Notes: generated by a model from the sequence alone, not told the origin. DNA of 64,000 nt from Pagrus major (GCF_040436345.1 NC_133234.1:12027446-12091445); one strand, 5' to 3'; numbered from the stretch's first letter, positions 45,323-59,718 are shown. Numbers and translations: made by a program.

Positions 45323-48300
45323 CGAGGTTGTATCTGGCTCTTTCGCCAGCGTCACCCTTTTTTTCCCCCCAGCCAGCGGGTTACGTGGCAACAGCCTCCA
45401 TATGGTAATTAATACGTTTTATTTGCAGGAGCCGTGAGTGTGAAGGGAGAGGCTGGTGCACTAGTGACACTCATAGCTCTGGGATGCAGACAACTGCTAA
45501 CAAACCATAATTGAATTGCAGCTTTTTTTAACCTGAGGAATAGATAGAAATAACTAACATAAAAAGGCATTTTTGCTTTTGTTGGCAAAATCGGCAATAA
45601 AAAGCACCAATAGCAGCTTTGCATGTTAGAGCACAGACCACAGCTGGTAAAGTTAAACTGTGACCGACAGTAGACACGGATACTACCTGCTGAGAATGAT
45701 TTAAATGAGTGAAGTCATAGTCTGCCCATCCCAATAGGCTACCCATCCCATCTGTATGGCATGTGTTTTGGGATTACACAGCAACCATCTCACTTGCAGG
45801 GCAGTTTATCCTGACATGTCCTTAATTATCCAAGACTTCTTGGCCTTTAATCCTACTATTACAGTGGTTTGACATCACAGCTATCAAAACATGGCTCACT
45901 TTCAGAGTCAACTCAAATTCTGAGTTCCACAAGTCGTGTTACACTGATGAAAAAACTATAATGCGTCCATGCATTAGGCACTCATTAACAGTGTCCAACA
46001 CTAATCCTGAAAGCTTCACTTCTGCTTTGTGTGTGTGATACCAAAGCCTATATCACACACTGCCCGGGCCATGTTACATAATCAAACTTGGCAACCGCTT
46101 CCAGCATGGCCTCTGTGATCCCAGTGTCAGTTAGTGCTGAGACCCCAACGCCTGAGCTCAGCACAACCAGTGGCCAGCATGTTAATCCTACATCTGTCAC
46201 TCACTGTGGGTGACTTAATCACCCCAACCTGAATTATTTAGAAAGAACTGATGGCTGCAGATGTCGTGCAAAGAGTTCAGGATTCATCACCACTCAAAAA
46301 TTAGTTCAATGGTGCTGATGACGGCATTGTACTAGCACTCTTTAAACTCTTTACTCTGAGGGGGCCCTGTTAAACAGCAATGCCATAAATTTGATCATAG
46401 ATCTTTATATGGATGCTAAAATGTTTTAATTTTTGCATTCAATCTTGCGTGCAGTGTGTCATCCAATTCAAAATTATTAATGAATTCCTTCCTCAATTTT
46501 ATCTCATTTGAATGAGATTGTTGTGAACCAAGCAGGCTGCAGCAGTGCAACTGTTATGTCCTGGAGGAGTTCATCTGAGTTTATATAACAATTACCCTTA
46601 ATTTTTTAAACTTTATACTATATATTTGCAAAGCACTGTTAGAATCATTATTTTAATCACAAATTAGATTATACTTGAAAATTCACTGAAGAGTAGAGAT
46701 CAGCTGATGAATTGGCTGGGCCAGTGTTGGAAGCTGATACTTTCTTATCACAGATTGGTGTTGGTAGATTTGGTTATTAATTCTTTAATAACCAAATTAA
46801 AGCAACAAAAGTCTTTGCTTCAGTGCTGTGTTAATGTTAAAAGTCAAATATCTGCTGATATGTTATTAGAATTTTAACTTATGAATGTTATTGTCAGTAT
46901 CTTCCTAACATACCCAGTATTGGTTAGATTCAACTGAACTGTGTGTATAGTTTAACACTTTAATTTACAGGAAGACCTACATGTGCAGTTATTGTGTAAT
47001 CAGCCTTTTTTAACAGCAGACATTTTGAGGTATTACTAATAACATAAATGATGGCACCGTAATATTCCAGCCCAGCTGCCAGAATAAATTGTTGGCATTG
47101 AACATTACTGCAAACCTTCAATACGTTAAATTTCTACATTTCATATGTATCATATCAACATTCATACACTACGTGTCATATAACGCCTAGATTACATGAA
47201 TGTGAGCTGACTTTCGTCATAGGAGGAGACAGGTGTTTGCGGTTGAAAACTTAAAATTTTAACGAGAGGTTGAGACAATTTCCAGCTGTGGTGACAGAAC
47301 CAGGTAAGCCAAAGCATGATCTTTTCCTAACCCTAACTAAGTGTTTTTTGTGCCTTAAGCAGACCATAAGCACGCCATTGTCACAACATAAAGAAATGTT
47401 TAATTATTAACATAAAGAAAAGTTAAGTTTCAACATGTCTGTGGTTTGTATAAACCTTTTTATTCTAATTTATTCTGGAGATTGGGTTGACTATTCAAGA
47501 CAAGTTAATTGGCATATTGTGACAGTGAGGCAGCATGCAGAATACCAGGACCCAAACTGAATATAGAACCATCATTCATTTTATTATTTAAACCTGTACC
47601 TTTCCCTGCTGTGACACGGTAAAATGTCTTCAGTTTAAAAAAGGTCTATAGTGAAATTTAATGCTTAAAAACAAAGGTTTTCTCAGTTATGAGGTGGTAG
47701 TAGTAGTAGTGGTAATAATGATCTCTCCTGTGTTGTTACCGCATTGATTTGACAAAGTCAGCTGCAGGCCTCTTGCCCAGTTCAGCGAGGCCAAAAGGCC
47801 CCTGGCCCCGCTTGTTGTTTGTGTGTCGCAGTGATTAATTGATGAGCCTTCTTGAATAATTGGCCTAAGACCAGCAAGTCATTTGACTTTGGTGACATGA
47901 ATCTTGATCTCTCATCTTAAACCACCCCTCATGGTGATGTATTACCTCAGCTACTACTTCATCCATTCATTAGGCTTTGGGATGTCCAGGGTTGTATTGG
48001 ATTTTACATTTCAAATGAGGCCAGACTTGTAGACCATGTTCAACAAAAGAGATTAAAAAAACAATCTTTTTTTCACAGTTAGTTTTTAATTGAATAATTT
48101 AAATGAATTCAATGAATCTGAATTAAAACCAAAAGCCCAGTAGACATGTTGCTGGACATAGGAAGACTTCTACAGAGGTCAAAGGTTTTTTCCAATCATC
48201 CCTTTAAGAGAAATACCTGTTTAATAATGAACATCTGTGCTGAAATGAAACAACAGAAATTAAATCAATGAAAACTGAGACAAGATTCATATTTTTGCCT

Positions 48301-51300
48301 CTCAATAGTGATTTCATTGTAGTACTCTGATAAAAACAGATAAATATTGTTTGCTGTACTCTATCAAAAAGAACTTTGTATAAAAATAAGCAGGTTTGTT
48401 CAGCCTGGCTGCTCCCTATTATAATCTTTACAACATTACTATGCTTTTTACACTATAAACCTTTATATTAAGCTAAAACATCTGTGTGTGTTTCTTTTTG
48501 AAGGGCTCAGGTGGGCAACATCAAAGCTAAAACAAGCTCCGAAAAAATTATTCAGTAGAAATGATTGAACTATACATTTCAGTGATGCGGCGTGACACCT
48601 TTTTTTAACCACTGAAATTTTGTGAGTAGGTGCAGAGGCTTCACACATCAGTGTATAGAACCTTCCCAGAAGGCAATGAGCATAATAAATTATTCGGGGT
48701 TGGGTTAAGAACATTTCACTTAATAGCCAAAATTTTCTAAAAAAGCAACACATAAGCAAGAAATATCATAGAGTCAAGCATACTGCTATTGTTAAATGAC
48801 TATTAGGAAAATATTAGTCATTGTGACCAAAATAACAACCATTTCATGGTTCTCCTCTTTGTTTTCGTGTTGTAGTTTTTCACAATATCATATTTTTCCT
48901 TCTTTACATAATGTGTAAGCTAACTTAAATTGTTCCATAGGGACACAACATCCACATTTTAGTGAGGTAATAGATAAACTGGACTTGATAAAAAGTATTT
49001 TGTGACACAACACAAAATTGTTGAGGTTTGAATGATAAATTCTGACTAGCTATCTAAAACAAGGGATAATCTTTGTCCATGCTAAACAAAAAAACATCAT
49101 GCATTTTACTTTTGTCTCTTAAACTACTACAAATGATTGATTCTACTACTTAAATGTTTTGTTTATTTGATTTTAACGTTTGATCGATCAGGAATTGGCT
49201 GATGAAATATGACAGATTTTTAGGAATGATTTAAATCTGTAAAGAGACTGTTTGCAAACTTGAGACTCAAACACCTTTTTGAAATATGACTATCCGTTTT
49301 TCAAGATCAGGCAAAGCTGTTTTTGGAAGATTACCTTGGGAACAACCACTTCAAAACCTAAGTCTTAGCTACACACCATTACTTTGGTATCAAATCTGAG
49401 AAATCATATGCATACACGTACAATAAAAACAAAAAGATGTAAGGTTATTCACCTCACACCATGCCTCTCACTTGTTATCTGTGAATCAAGAATTATAAAT
49501 ATGCATGTTCAGTGTATTACAAGAGAATCATTAAGAATATCCTTATTAAAATTCATTCAGAAAGGTGTGCTTCAGTGTTTATTGCTTCCATTCGGACCTT
49601 GGTCCAGTATCTTAACTCGCTGTATTAGCATATTGCTAAAATGCATTGAGCTGTCTACAGTATGTGATGTTTGTAAATGCCAGAGGAATCAATGAGGAGT
49701 AAAAAAGGAGGAAACTATTTGTTTTACTGTTGCTCATGTTTATCTGTTTGGACAGCAATGAAAGTGATAACAGGTTGTTAGCCAAACTTACTTGAACACA
49801 TTCGCCTTACCGTTTAAAGGATTCATTTGCAATATAATGTTTGAATAATACTTCCGCCTGACAATAATTATAAGCCTGGTAAACAGATTTTGAAACAGAG
49901 ATTAACTCTGTTTGGAACAGTTATATTTACCCACTGTTGATGTAAAATGAATAGAAATGTAGGGCCAGATATTGCAAGTTGGCTAATGCATTGGGACTAT
50001 TCTAACCTTATTAGCATAACGCAAACTGTTGTAGACACATTTGCCCTTACGATACTTGTTCTTTTAGCATTTGGAATGGATGCTTGTTGCACGGTTAAAA
50101 ACACCCGAACCTTACATTGCAAATTCAGTTTGACCACAGGAGTACTCTCTGGCCAAACAAATACATCAGGAATACTTCTTGCATTCTTCCTGTGTACATT
50201 TTAAACATTTTAGAGATATGTGAAGTTTTGACTAAAGATTTAACGTAACTGTTGATTAACTCTTAAAATATAACAGCCACTCTTGAAAATTGAGTATATG
50301 CATTTCTTTTCAATTTCAGGCGTTTTCTGTTAGCATTAGGCATTGATTGAAGACATGTCATTACATAACCATGCCTCAATAGTTTTAGTTTCCTCTCCCC
50401 TGATACCTTTAACAATATGCATAGATTCATTTTTAAAGAGGACAAAAACACATTAAGGGTGAGCAATTTATGCCAGTTTGTTACAGTCTTAATTTTCATA
50501 TGGAATGGAAGAAAACTTGTTAATGACTTAGTTTATTTGAGAACACTAAAAGTTGTGGAAGTAAGGATACACTTTAAGGTGCATTTCTTTGTGGGTTAAC
50601 AAATTGCTTCTATTTAGTTGGATATTGCAATCTGGGAAAAAAAGTAATTTTGAGAACTAAAAAATTTGTATTTATGTCGGTTGTCCACCATTTGTGTTGT
50701 AGTTTTGTTTTACCTGACTACCCGCGTTTCTACATGACATCATATGTGTTGGCCTGAGCAGCCAAATCATGATGTTGGTGGCTTTTAGGATGTTTGTTTG
50801 TAAGATAGAGTTAAAATATGAGGCATTAAGAGAGTATAGGTATTCCTCTATACATTTCCATTTAACATATTCCTTTATGTTCTTCATAGTGCAATTCATT
50901 TTGCCTTCTCTCCCTGTGTCGGTAGATATTGGGATCACACCAATACTAAAATGAAAGTGTTGAATTATGTTGTTCTCAGTGGCTCACAGGTCAGATGTTT
51001 TATCATGGCTCATTGCATCTGGATGCTGCTGTGAACGAATTTTCAATGTGTCACTGAACGCAGGTCCAGCAAATTACAGCAATGCGAGGAAAGCTTAAGA
51101 GAAGCCTTGTAACACTATTATTTGTGCCCAAGAACAAGTTGAAATAGCAACTTGTAGTTTTTAGAGGTGTTTTTGGAAACTGATACTGCACACAAAACAT
51201 AACTTACCTAAGCAATGTATTTACACCTAAGATTCGATTATAAGGTTCTGTCATAATAGTATTTTGATGCACTATCATTGAACACTCTTAACTCAAAATG

Positions 51301-51554
51301 ACCATGTGAAAAAAGATTCAAGTTTCCATAAGGAAGAAGGTCTTTCTCTAGCCTTTTCCTTGATTATAGACATTCCTTACCACAATTTTCTAAGCTGTGT
51401 ACTTTTGCTTTTCCCCATTCCTTCCAGTAAAGTCCCTTTTACTGTCTTATTTCTTTTCCAATCTTTCACAGTAGTCAGCTTTTCCTATGGCACTTTGCAT
51501 TGTTCTGCATTTTTACTCTTGGATAAAGTTATTGAAAGTGACCCTGGGTAGAGG

Positions 51555-52856
51555 TCATATTTCTGACTCTCTACGATATGACCTTTGATCCAGTGCCCTG
51601 GTGGCTTGTAAGCGTTCAAACTCATGTCGGCTGTTCCGGTCCGGACTGAGGTTCGCCAGTGCCCTGCTCCCACCGCTTACATCCTCCTCCTCGTCATCGC
51701 GGCTTAGGAAGGCGAGCTCATTCTCGTAGCAGAAGGAGTTAGAACTGGGTACTAGGAACTTGTTCTCCACCATGTCCTTGGCACTGCAGCGGGGGGTGGA
51801 CGGCACCTCGTAGGTTTTGTGAAAGTGAGAGTAATCCACCTTGTACAGGTTCTTCTCCTCAAACAAGACTGGCTCGAAACGGTGACCCCATAGGATCTCA
51901 GAGGCCAGGTAGGAGCTGCGAGCCTGCGTGGTCATGGCAGTTGCTTCAACCATCCCCTCCAAGATGACGACAATTTCAAAGTCAGCTGTCTCCAAGTCCT
52001 GTTTGCCGATCCCAAAAAGGGGACTCTCCTCATCTATCTCATGGAGAATTGTGATGGGTGAAACCAAGAAAATCCTGTCCAGGCCTTTATCAAAGCCCAC
52101 ATTAATGTCTATCTGGTCTAGAGGAATATATTCCCCCTCATCAGTGATCCGAGGTTTGATGAGCTGTGCCCTGACATGGGCTTCTACAATGTGGCTCTTG
52201 CGAAGGTTCCCTACTCTCCACATGAGGCACAGCTTTCCATCCCGCATGGCAATGACAGCGTTGTGGCTAAACAGCAGAGTTTGTGCTCGCTTCTTGGGCC
52301 TTGCCATCTTGGCCATGATGGCGCCAATCATAAAGCAGTCAATGATGCAGCCCACTATGGACTGGAAGACTACCATAAAGACAGCCACTGGGCACTCCTC
52401 GGTCACGCAGCGGTAGCCATAACCTATAGTAGACTGTGTTTCAATGGAGAATAGAAAGGCAGCCACAAATCCATTGACCTGTAGGACACATGGAGTAAAG
52501 TTGTCATCTCCGGCTGGGTTATCCAGATCTCCGTGCAGCAAAGCAATGACCCAAAAGGCTAAGCCAAAGGCTAGCCAGGAGACAACAAACACAAGAGTGA
52601 AGACTACCAGCATCCATCGCCAGCGAATATCAACACAAGTGGTGAAGATGTCGGCCATGTAGCGCTGCGACTTTTCGTCCATATTGGCAAACTGCACATT
52701 GCACTGGCCATTTTTTTTGACGAAGCGGTTGCGGCACTTGCGGCGTGTGTGAATCTTGCCATTGCCAAAGCCGTTCATGCCATGCATGGTAGTGAGGCGG
52801 AGGCCCTCTTCTTCGGATGACACAATGCTGTAGCGATTGATCCTTCCCACGCTCAT
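51555..52856 (-). CDS. kcnj12: Inward rectifier potassium channel Kir2.2
   Basis: A plasma-membrane tetrameric K+ channel that sets resting potential in muscle and neurons. One uninterrupted exon gives 433 residues, the length of human KCNJ12. Order: N-terminal cytoplasmic region ([11 protein letters not shown]), membrane helix M1 (about 82-106), pore with selectivity filter TIGYGYR (GYG 145-147), M2 (about 158-183), and a large cytoplasmic domain. Key residues are present: rectification sites D173, E225 and E300; PIP2-contact basics R78, R80, K183, R186, K188 and K189; extracellular disulfide pair C123 and C155. The tail ends RRESEI, a class I PDZ ligand, and NSFCYENEL resembles the Golgi-exit region. 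It matches Kir2.2 better than Kir2.1, for example [20 protein letters not shown] and [18 protein letters not shown]. No damage was seen. Teleosts may carry two copies; which one this is cannot be decided here. Confidence 0.95.
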   Translation of the reverse strand: MSVGRINRYSIVSSEEEGLRLTTMHGMNGFGNGKIHTRRKCRNRFVKKNGQCNVQFANMDEKSQRYMADIFTTCVDIRWRWMLVVFTLVFVVSWLAFGLAFWVIALLHGDLDNPAGDDNFTPCVLQVNGFVAAFLFSIETQSTIGYGYRCVTEECPVAVFMVVFQSIVGCIIDCFMIGAIMAKMARPKKRAQTLLFSHNAVIAMRDGKLCLMWRVGNLRKSHIVEAHVRAQLIKPRITDEGEYIPLDQIDINVGFDKGLDRIFLVSPITILHEIDEESPLFGIGKQDLETADFEIVVILEGMVEATAMTTQARSSYLASEILWGHRFEPVLFEEKNLYKVDYSHFHKTYEVPSTPRCSAKDMVENKFLVPSSNSFCYENELAFLSRDDEEEDVSGGSRALANLSPDRNSRHEFERLQATRALDQRSYRRESEI

Positions 52857-53010
52857 ACTCCCGTCAACACCTCCAGCTGCAGGGTCGGAGCAGAAGGGCA
52901 GGCCTGGAGTCCCAGTGTGCGATTGAGGCCCCTCACAGCTTGATCACTGGCTAAGCTCCATGAGTAGTAGACAGGGAGCTGGGTGGGAGCCTTGTGCTTT
53001 AATCCAGTCC
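52857..53010 (-). promoter_or_regulatory. kcnj12: kcnj12 5' UTR part of the coding exon
   Basis: Upstream of the ATG on the minus strand, 'ctctctctgcag|ggactgg' is a good acceptor, placing the exon's 5' edge at 53010. Kir2 genes typically have one or more non-coding exons farther upstream. These would lie at higher coordinates here; none could be placed with confidence. Confidence 0.6.
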
Positions 53011-56000
53011 CTGCAGAGAGAGTCAGGAGAGAACAATGTGAGTGTCTTTCTGTGACATGATGGTCAACTTACACCATACCTGTGTATGAAACATCACCAA
53101 AGACTTAACCATGAAGGCTTTTAGTGTTCCGTCAGTAACACACAAAGAAATAGTTTTGCTACTGTACCAGCCCCCAAAAGAAGGCTATTCCTCTATTAAT
53201 GTGACATTTGTTTATTGTAAGTTTTCCATGATCTAATGCAGTAACAGTCACTCTTACTGGAGTCCAGCCAAGTTTGTTCTCCTTCATCTAGTGAAAAAAT
53301 ATTCAGGAATCAAAAGCAATTATTATAATTGTGTTAACTGTACAGTTTTACAGTATGTTCAACATTGTTAAGGTTCATGAGAACATTTTTCCTAGTATAA
53401 CATTTAGATGTGACTTCAGTTACTTCACACTCCTTCTCCTTGCCATCTTGCTCTCTGTAAACATCACGACTCAAAATCCAATTGGCCCTCACTGAAGGGT
53501 CCTCATGTCTTTTGATGTCTGCTCGGTGAGTGAAGAGCTGGCCTCGTAGCAGAGCAGATCCACTTGTGTCATGTGCCATTTCCTGTGCTTTTCTCTTTCA
53601 AATTATAAAGGAGTTTGGCAGTGCAGACAAACTAAGTCATCATCTACCAGATGTTTATTGTTACACAATTATAAAATTGACCATTGTGTGAGATGCTACT
53701 CATATCAAGTCTAGTCTAGTCATATTTTAGGCCAATTAGTGCTATCACTTGTTAGCTTTCAGCATGTCTTGGCTGATTTATAGTTTATCAGCAGCATGCC
53801 CTGACAAGCTGTCCTCTTCTCTCTGTTCAAAGTTTGCCATTGTCCTTTCAGTACAATACTTTTGTTAGGGCAGTAGAGGGGTATGCGTGTGTGTATTTAA
53901 ACACTCCTCTGGGATTTGTATGTGTGCCACTGATTCCACGGACATGCAATTCCAGATGCTGTGTGCAGGGACAGAGAGAAGAGGCCTCTATTTATTTGAC
54001 CCCATTCTGTACAATTTGCAGTATTATTAATCATGTTGTGGGGATGTGTTAAATTTACACCACCTTCCCATGGTGCTCCATACTGTACAAGTAGGTAGTA
54101 GATTTTTCCCCCGTGCAGTGCCCTGTATTACTTATTCATTGTAATTACATACCGGAACTTTAGTTTACAAGAATATTACAAGATTAAGCATATACCACAC
54201 TTGATAATGTACTCATACTGTATGTGTCAAAATGTTAGTCTGGTGTGAAATGAATCTGCAATATATCAAATGATACTCTTGGATAGGCGACAGATAACCT
54301 GGCTACTGCGTCGGATGTTGAACCTCAGGGTCAAGGGGTTTTTACTCATGGGGGCTAAACTGAGGCCCCTCTGGGCGCAGACAGCTTTTATCGCCTGGCC
54401 ACATCCGTTCTGTGTCTGCCTGCCTGATTCGGGCCCTGAAGACATGAAAGTTCACTCATGTGCGCTCCCAAATCCCTGGTGGCCTGCAGTCTGCCACACA
54501 CTCACAATAAAGCCATCCTCACTCACCCTCTTTTAGGTGGAAGTTCTCATGATCTGGAGCCAGATTACCTCATGCACAATCTTAAAATTGTCCCTTAGGG
54601 GTCAAACACATTCCTGAATCAGGAAAACATACTGTAGCAAGATGTTATGTTCTATTTTTATACTTCCAAAAGTGCCTTTTGACAATATCATACTACATTC
54701 CCAAAAGAGCCCAGCTGTTAATTCTTAAATTAGTAACCCTACCACTACTCTCGATTATGTAAATCTGTCAACCAAACCAGATTATCTCATCTTTTCTAAT
54801 TGTAATTCGTGCTTGATTTTTACACATACAGCGGAATTGAGAATGTCTGTGATCCTCGGGTCATCCATGTAGTAGCAGGTGGGCTTGGCTGTATGGTATA
54901 GTAACCACACGGACTGTGTTATATAATTGAGATGAATCTTGAGCCTGAACGTCATCTTAGCATTATACATAATACATCTTGGTCTCTATACTGCACACAT
55001 GACCTGAGCAGCCCTACACGGTGCGCAGTCTCCATATCATACTGTAGTTGTACAGTGTCAGGTGTCCAGTGAATTGGTCAAATGAAAGTAAAAACCCTCC
55101 CTGTGCCTAGGAGTCATTAGATAAGTGCCTCAGAGTCTCTCAACCCATGTGGAAGGCTTTGACGTAGCTCTTTAAATCAGATTGTCCCTCTGAGAGGTTG
55201 TGCATGTGGTGCTTAAAAATTCATCTTTGCCACCAGGTCTTTGAAATTGACTTGACACAGGTCTTTAGTATGCCAAAAAGTTTTGACATAAGGTGAAGTA
55301 ACTGCCAGTGAGAGCTGAATAGCTTAAATTTTTAATTGCCTTAATTTAAATAAATTAGAAGTTAAAGGGGCAATCAATAGTTGTTTAGACATACAGGTAG
55401 AATATATTCACATGTACTTGGTTGTAGATAGCAGTAAAAATAAGCATATTTTGGTAAATATCGCCTGCTTTAGTGCTGTTTATACCACTGTAAATTAACT
55501 TTTAATGGCACAGTCTGTTTCTTTTTATTTCTTCCAGTTTAATTCAGTGACTAACACCACACTCAGACTTCAAAAACATAAGATTAGAACCTGCTTTTAT
55601 CCACAAATCAAGGAAGGAACAATCAAAAAACAACTAAATACAGTATAAGCTTACTCTAAGCTTGTCACAGTAACTACTTTTGTTGAATGATATATTTTCC
55701 CAGATATAATTGTGATAAATAATAAGATTTTCATTTTCAGACCATTTTGTGTCACTGATATAAAGATCATATATTACCATAATTTGGCAAGTTCACCATT
55801 ATAAATAGCAATGAGCTCATAATTCTTATGATTGGAATTATTGGATATTGGAATTAAAGTGGGAACAATTTTAAAATATCCTAAATAAAAAACAACCCAC
55901 ACAACTGAAAGAATAAATAAAATGAACTCTCAGGCTCTGTTAACCAAAATTGCATTTCAATAAACATTTTGCCACTTTCGAGGGCAGGTTATTAAGATAA

Positions 56001-57699
56001 GATATATATGATAAGTCTATAACATAATTATCATGACAAGCATTACCTACTGCAGCAGGTATGTAGATTTGTTTTCTAGTGTTAACCACTGTATTGGTGT
56101 GTTAATCAGCGTGGAAGTGATAGCAGGTTCCAGTCCTGTGTTTTGAATTCTGGTGATGGGTTGACTTTTTTTGTTCACAGTCATTTAGTGTGCCTTTAAT
56201 ACTGGTTGTTACTTCCCAGGGAATGACCGTGCACACCTTGTACTACAAGCAGCCTGAGAATACAGCACAGAGGGAGGCCATCAGTGCATCTTTGATTCAT
56301 AGGGCAGGACACGAGGTGATGTTCACTCCAGCCAATAATTTCGCGAACAACCTTTTGTGACCTCATCTCGCTGTGTGTGTTCTTTGGGAGTCGAGAGAGG
56401 TGACCAGGGGGGATGATAAGCTTGCAGCTGATTAGGATGAATAGAATGAATAATTGGATGTGCAAAATAATGGAAGGGATTGGGAGGAACAATAAGGTGG
56501 AGCAGGAGAGGGTACTTCATCTCAAGACATGCATGCGGGAAACTGAGCCTAACCACTACGATCATGGCCCACCTCCCAAGGCCATTGTGAAGGAAGAGCC
56601 GAGGCTCAGGTGTCATTGTATTTTCCTATAGCTCACCACGCGGAACTCATCTCGTCTCAAGTGACCTGCAGGTATTTTCCTATAGAAAGTAACACCACTT
56701 TACCATGCAGAGATGTTGTCTGATTGACAGTATGTTATACAAACCAGTTCACAGCTTTTTGTTGTTGTTGTTTTCAAATGTAATGCAATAAGTGGCAATA
56801 TTTCAAAGGCTGTAACTCCCGGAGGCCGTTAGACTCGGTGTGATGCCATCTCAGGTGCTTGTAGAGAGAAGTGTTCATAAAGAACTGAGTCACCTTCTCA
56901 CATCGTTATAACAGCTGCTATTTTCTATGCAAGGAGAACAGAATCTGTATTTTCTTTTTTTTTTTTGCTAGCTGCACCTGTAGCTTTTTCACCGTTCAGA
57001 CACCTGGTTCCCATTGATTGATCATTCCCACATGTGGGCTTTTTTGATCTTTATTTGTGCAGTTTTTTTAATTACTTGTACCCATTCACAAAGGCTGAAT
57101 CACCCATATTAAACCTGAACTCTGTAATTTCCAATGTTAAGTGACACCTGTTGGTTAGAGCACATAAGCTTAGATATATTACTTTTAATACATTACTGAT
57201 AGAAGTTACACATGAAGTCATATAGGACAATAAGCAATAGTCCATGTGTCTTTTTTGTGAACGTGTTATTTGTTGTCAGGTTTCTCTACTGCATGTTAAA
57301 TATCCCCTTTGAATAATAAAAGTGAATCAAACTGAGCTAAGCTGAGATGAAAAGCAGGATGAGGTCATTGAACTGTGAGGCAACGCTGCATAATCTTCGT
57401 TCTCTTCATCCTCTGTCTCTTTTGTACTCTGACATCAGAGGATACGCCGATAGAAAAGTGCATTACCTGAAGCAACGCATTTATCCATTAATATCTGCTC
57501 GTGTCTGTCCGGTATTGTCAGATGCCACAGTTGGTTATCTGATATAATACTCCCAGGAAATTAGGTGCCAAAAAAGTGCTCAAGTGGTATCCAGTGGATT
57601 TGTTATTACGGTATTTGTTGAGGTTAAACAGTGTTAAGCAGAAATGAGTGTTTGTTTACATTGACTGAATTAGTGATTCCACCGGTTACAATCTTATCT

Positions 57700-58350
57700 A
57701 GGCCTAAAACTAAAGATTATTATAGTCTATTAATTGATTAATTTTAAACAAACCAATTGATTAAAGTTCTGTCTATTAAGTATAAAAAAGCAATGGTAAA
57801 TTCTCATCACAGTTTACCAGGTATGAAGTGGTGTCCTAAAATTGCTTATTTTGTCTCATGTCTCTCTTGACTCATGGTCAAAAAGCCCACAACTATTTAG
57901 TTCATGATGGAGAAGCAGCAACTCTCCAGAATTATTTTGACATTTTTTTACTCAAAGGTGCACTATGTAGTTTAGGGAAAGAAATTCAAATTCAGAAAGG
58001 TATGTACAATACTAATAAGGTAATAATACAAAACTCAGAAATATATTTATCTATCTTTCCATAACTGAATAAACAAGCTGTCCTCAGGGGGAAATAAGGT
58101 CCCCAGAACACTGTTTGAAGCTAGAATGTGGCTACTCAGAAGGGTCCTGCAAATATAAAGAAAGTAAAACATTATGAAATTGTTTCTTTATTTGGTATAT
58201 TTAGTTTCAGTATAAGTCAATCAATCATCATGAAAATCAATCAATGAAGATGTTTCTTTTCTGAGTAACTACCCCAAAACTACATAGTGCACCTTTAAAG
58301 AAGGCTTTAATTATTAATCTATCATTAAGTGTCAGTTGATTTTCACCAAT
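57700..58350. repeat. Family E-like repeat apparently interrupted by a family C MITE
   Basis: The left part reads 'aactaaagattattatagtc' and continues 'taattgattaatttt'; the right part resumes 'ggctttaattattaatcta'. Between them sits a complete family C element (57954-58297). The left and right flanks resemble ends of the repeat at 62.4 kb, so I infer nesting. The flanks are degraded. Confidence 0.4.
57954..58297. mobile_element. MITE, family C (complete)
   Basis: Its ends 'aaaggtgcactatgtagttt' and 'aaaactacatagtgcacctt' are near-perfect inverted repeats about 344 bases apart. The internal blocks match the 25.5 kb copy in opposite orientation. There is no coding capacity. Confidence 0.75.
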
Positions 58351-58479
58351 TAAATTCCTGTAGACTGAATATTTGAGTATTGTCACACAATATACAGCAA
58401 TGTGTTTATATACTCTTGCTCTTATTTAAGCAGATTACTTTTAAGGTTGGTTTTCGTCTGCCTTTTAGCTACATTTCAC

Positions 58480-58480
<1 letters not shown>

Positions 58481-58521
<41 letters not shown>
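58481..58521. repeat. (GTT)n microsatellite
   Basis: About 13 TTG units without interruption. Confidence 0.95.
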
Positions 58522-59672
58522 TAACTCTTTGGGAGCCTGTCCATATCACATCCTGGTATCGACAAACAGGGCCTTCTTGGCCACTTTAAAATCTAAGCTA
58601 AAGGCTAAAGGTGATCAACCCTGCATGAGATCCTAAGGGTGGAAAAATCTATAGAAAAAGCTTTTCTGCTGTGGTAAAGCTACTTTGCACTTGTAAATAT
58701 GTGTTTTGACTCTGAACAAACAGCACATTGAATTTAAAATGAAACAACAAGACTAAAGCAACGACTTTCACTTTTAATTTGTGGTGCTTACATTCGATTA
58801 GATGAATAGTAAGTGAATTTTAGCAGTTTTTATACATTTTCTCCCAGTTAGGGGACATCATGTGCTCGAATAAAAAGATAAAAAGATAAACTCAAGTAAA
58901 GTCATCATATTTGATTGTAACTAATGAAAACATGATACATAAATTGATTGCATTACATGTCTGATTGAATTTTAACAGAATGATGGTTGCTGCTCCAAAG
59001 GGAATGCTTAGACATTGCCATCCATTGCCACTTTTATAACACCACTGACCAGTGACATCTGACAAATATTGATGTAACATACAGACTGCAAGTTTGAGGT
59101 GAAGTTTTCTGTCCTTCTCTTACCTTTATTTCTGTCCTCCCCCCAGGCTGCAGAGGTAAAAGGTGGTATCTTGTCTCCCAGAGTCCCTGTTAACCAAACT
59201 GATTCATTCTCTGCATCTGCTGCCGCAGCTGCTCCTTCTTTGTGTGTTACTCTAATACTGGAGAAAACCACTCCATCATCTTGAGCACAAGGCACAGACC
59301 CTCTTTGAATTTCTTCATCATGGCTTGATCTTTTGTCTCTCTCTTCTTCCTCTTCTTTTTTTCAGGTGCTGTTGCGAGCGCAGACGAAACGCAGTTCTGA
59401 CCAGGCTGAATCGCACCAGAAACCTTGGGGCCAAGTCAGTCAGACAGCGCCGGACGGGCAGAACAGGTGCGAAACGAGGATTATCCCAGTGAAAATTCAG
59501 CTTTTTGTATCTCCATCTTCTAAGGCAATTTCTTCAGCTGGTCTTCTGCTCATCCTTCACCTTCGTTGACATGAAGTCTGTCCTTCACATTTCCCATAAA
59601 ACTGTACAATACACTGCTTATTAACTGAACAGCTCTCTCTATCAATCTTTTGCAATCTGATCTATTTGGACT

Positions 59673-59718
59673 GCTGTTCTCTCTCCCTCTCTCTCTCTCT
59701 CTCTCTCCCTCTCTCTCG

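Larger units (their letters stand above)
38953..51000. other. Intergenic region between med24 and kcnj12
   Basis: No recognisable gene is present over about 12 kb. It holds a MITE at 41.2-41.7 kb, GT, AAAC and TATC microsatellites, and two weak coding-like frames (39.6-39.9 kb plus strand, and 40.7-41.1 kb minus strand). Some blocks look less degenerate than their surroundings and could be regulatory (near 44.7-45.1 and 47.7-47.95 kb). The kcnj12 3' UTR enters from the right. Confidence 0.55.

Noticed and set aside
51928-52416. 162-codon plus-strand frame
   Set aside because: It is antisense to the kcnj12 coding exon and is open only because of its codon composition.
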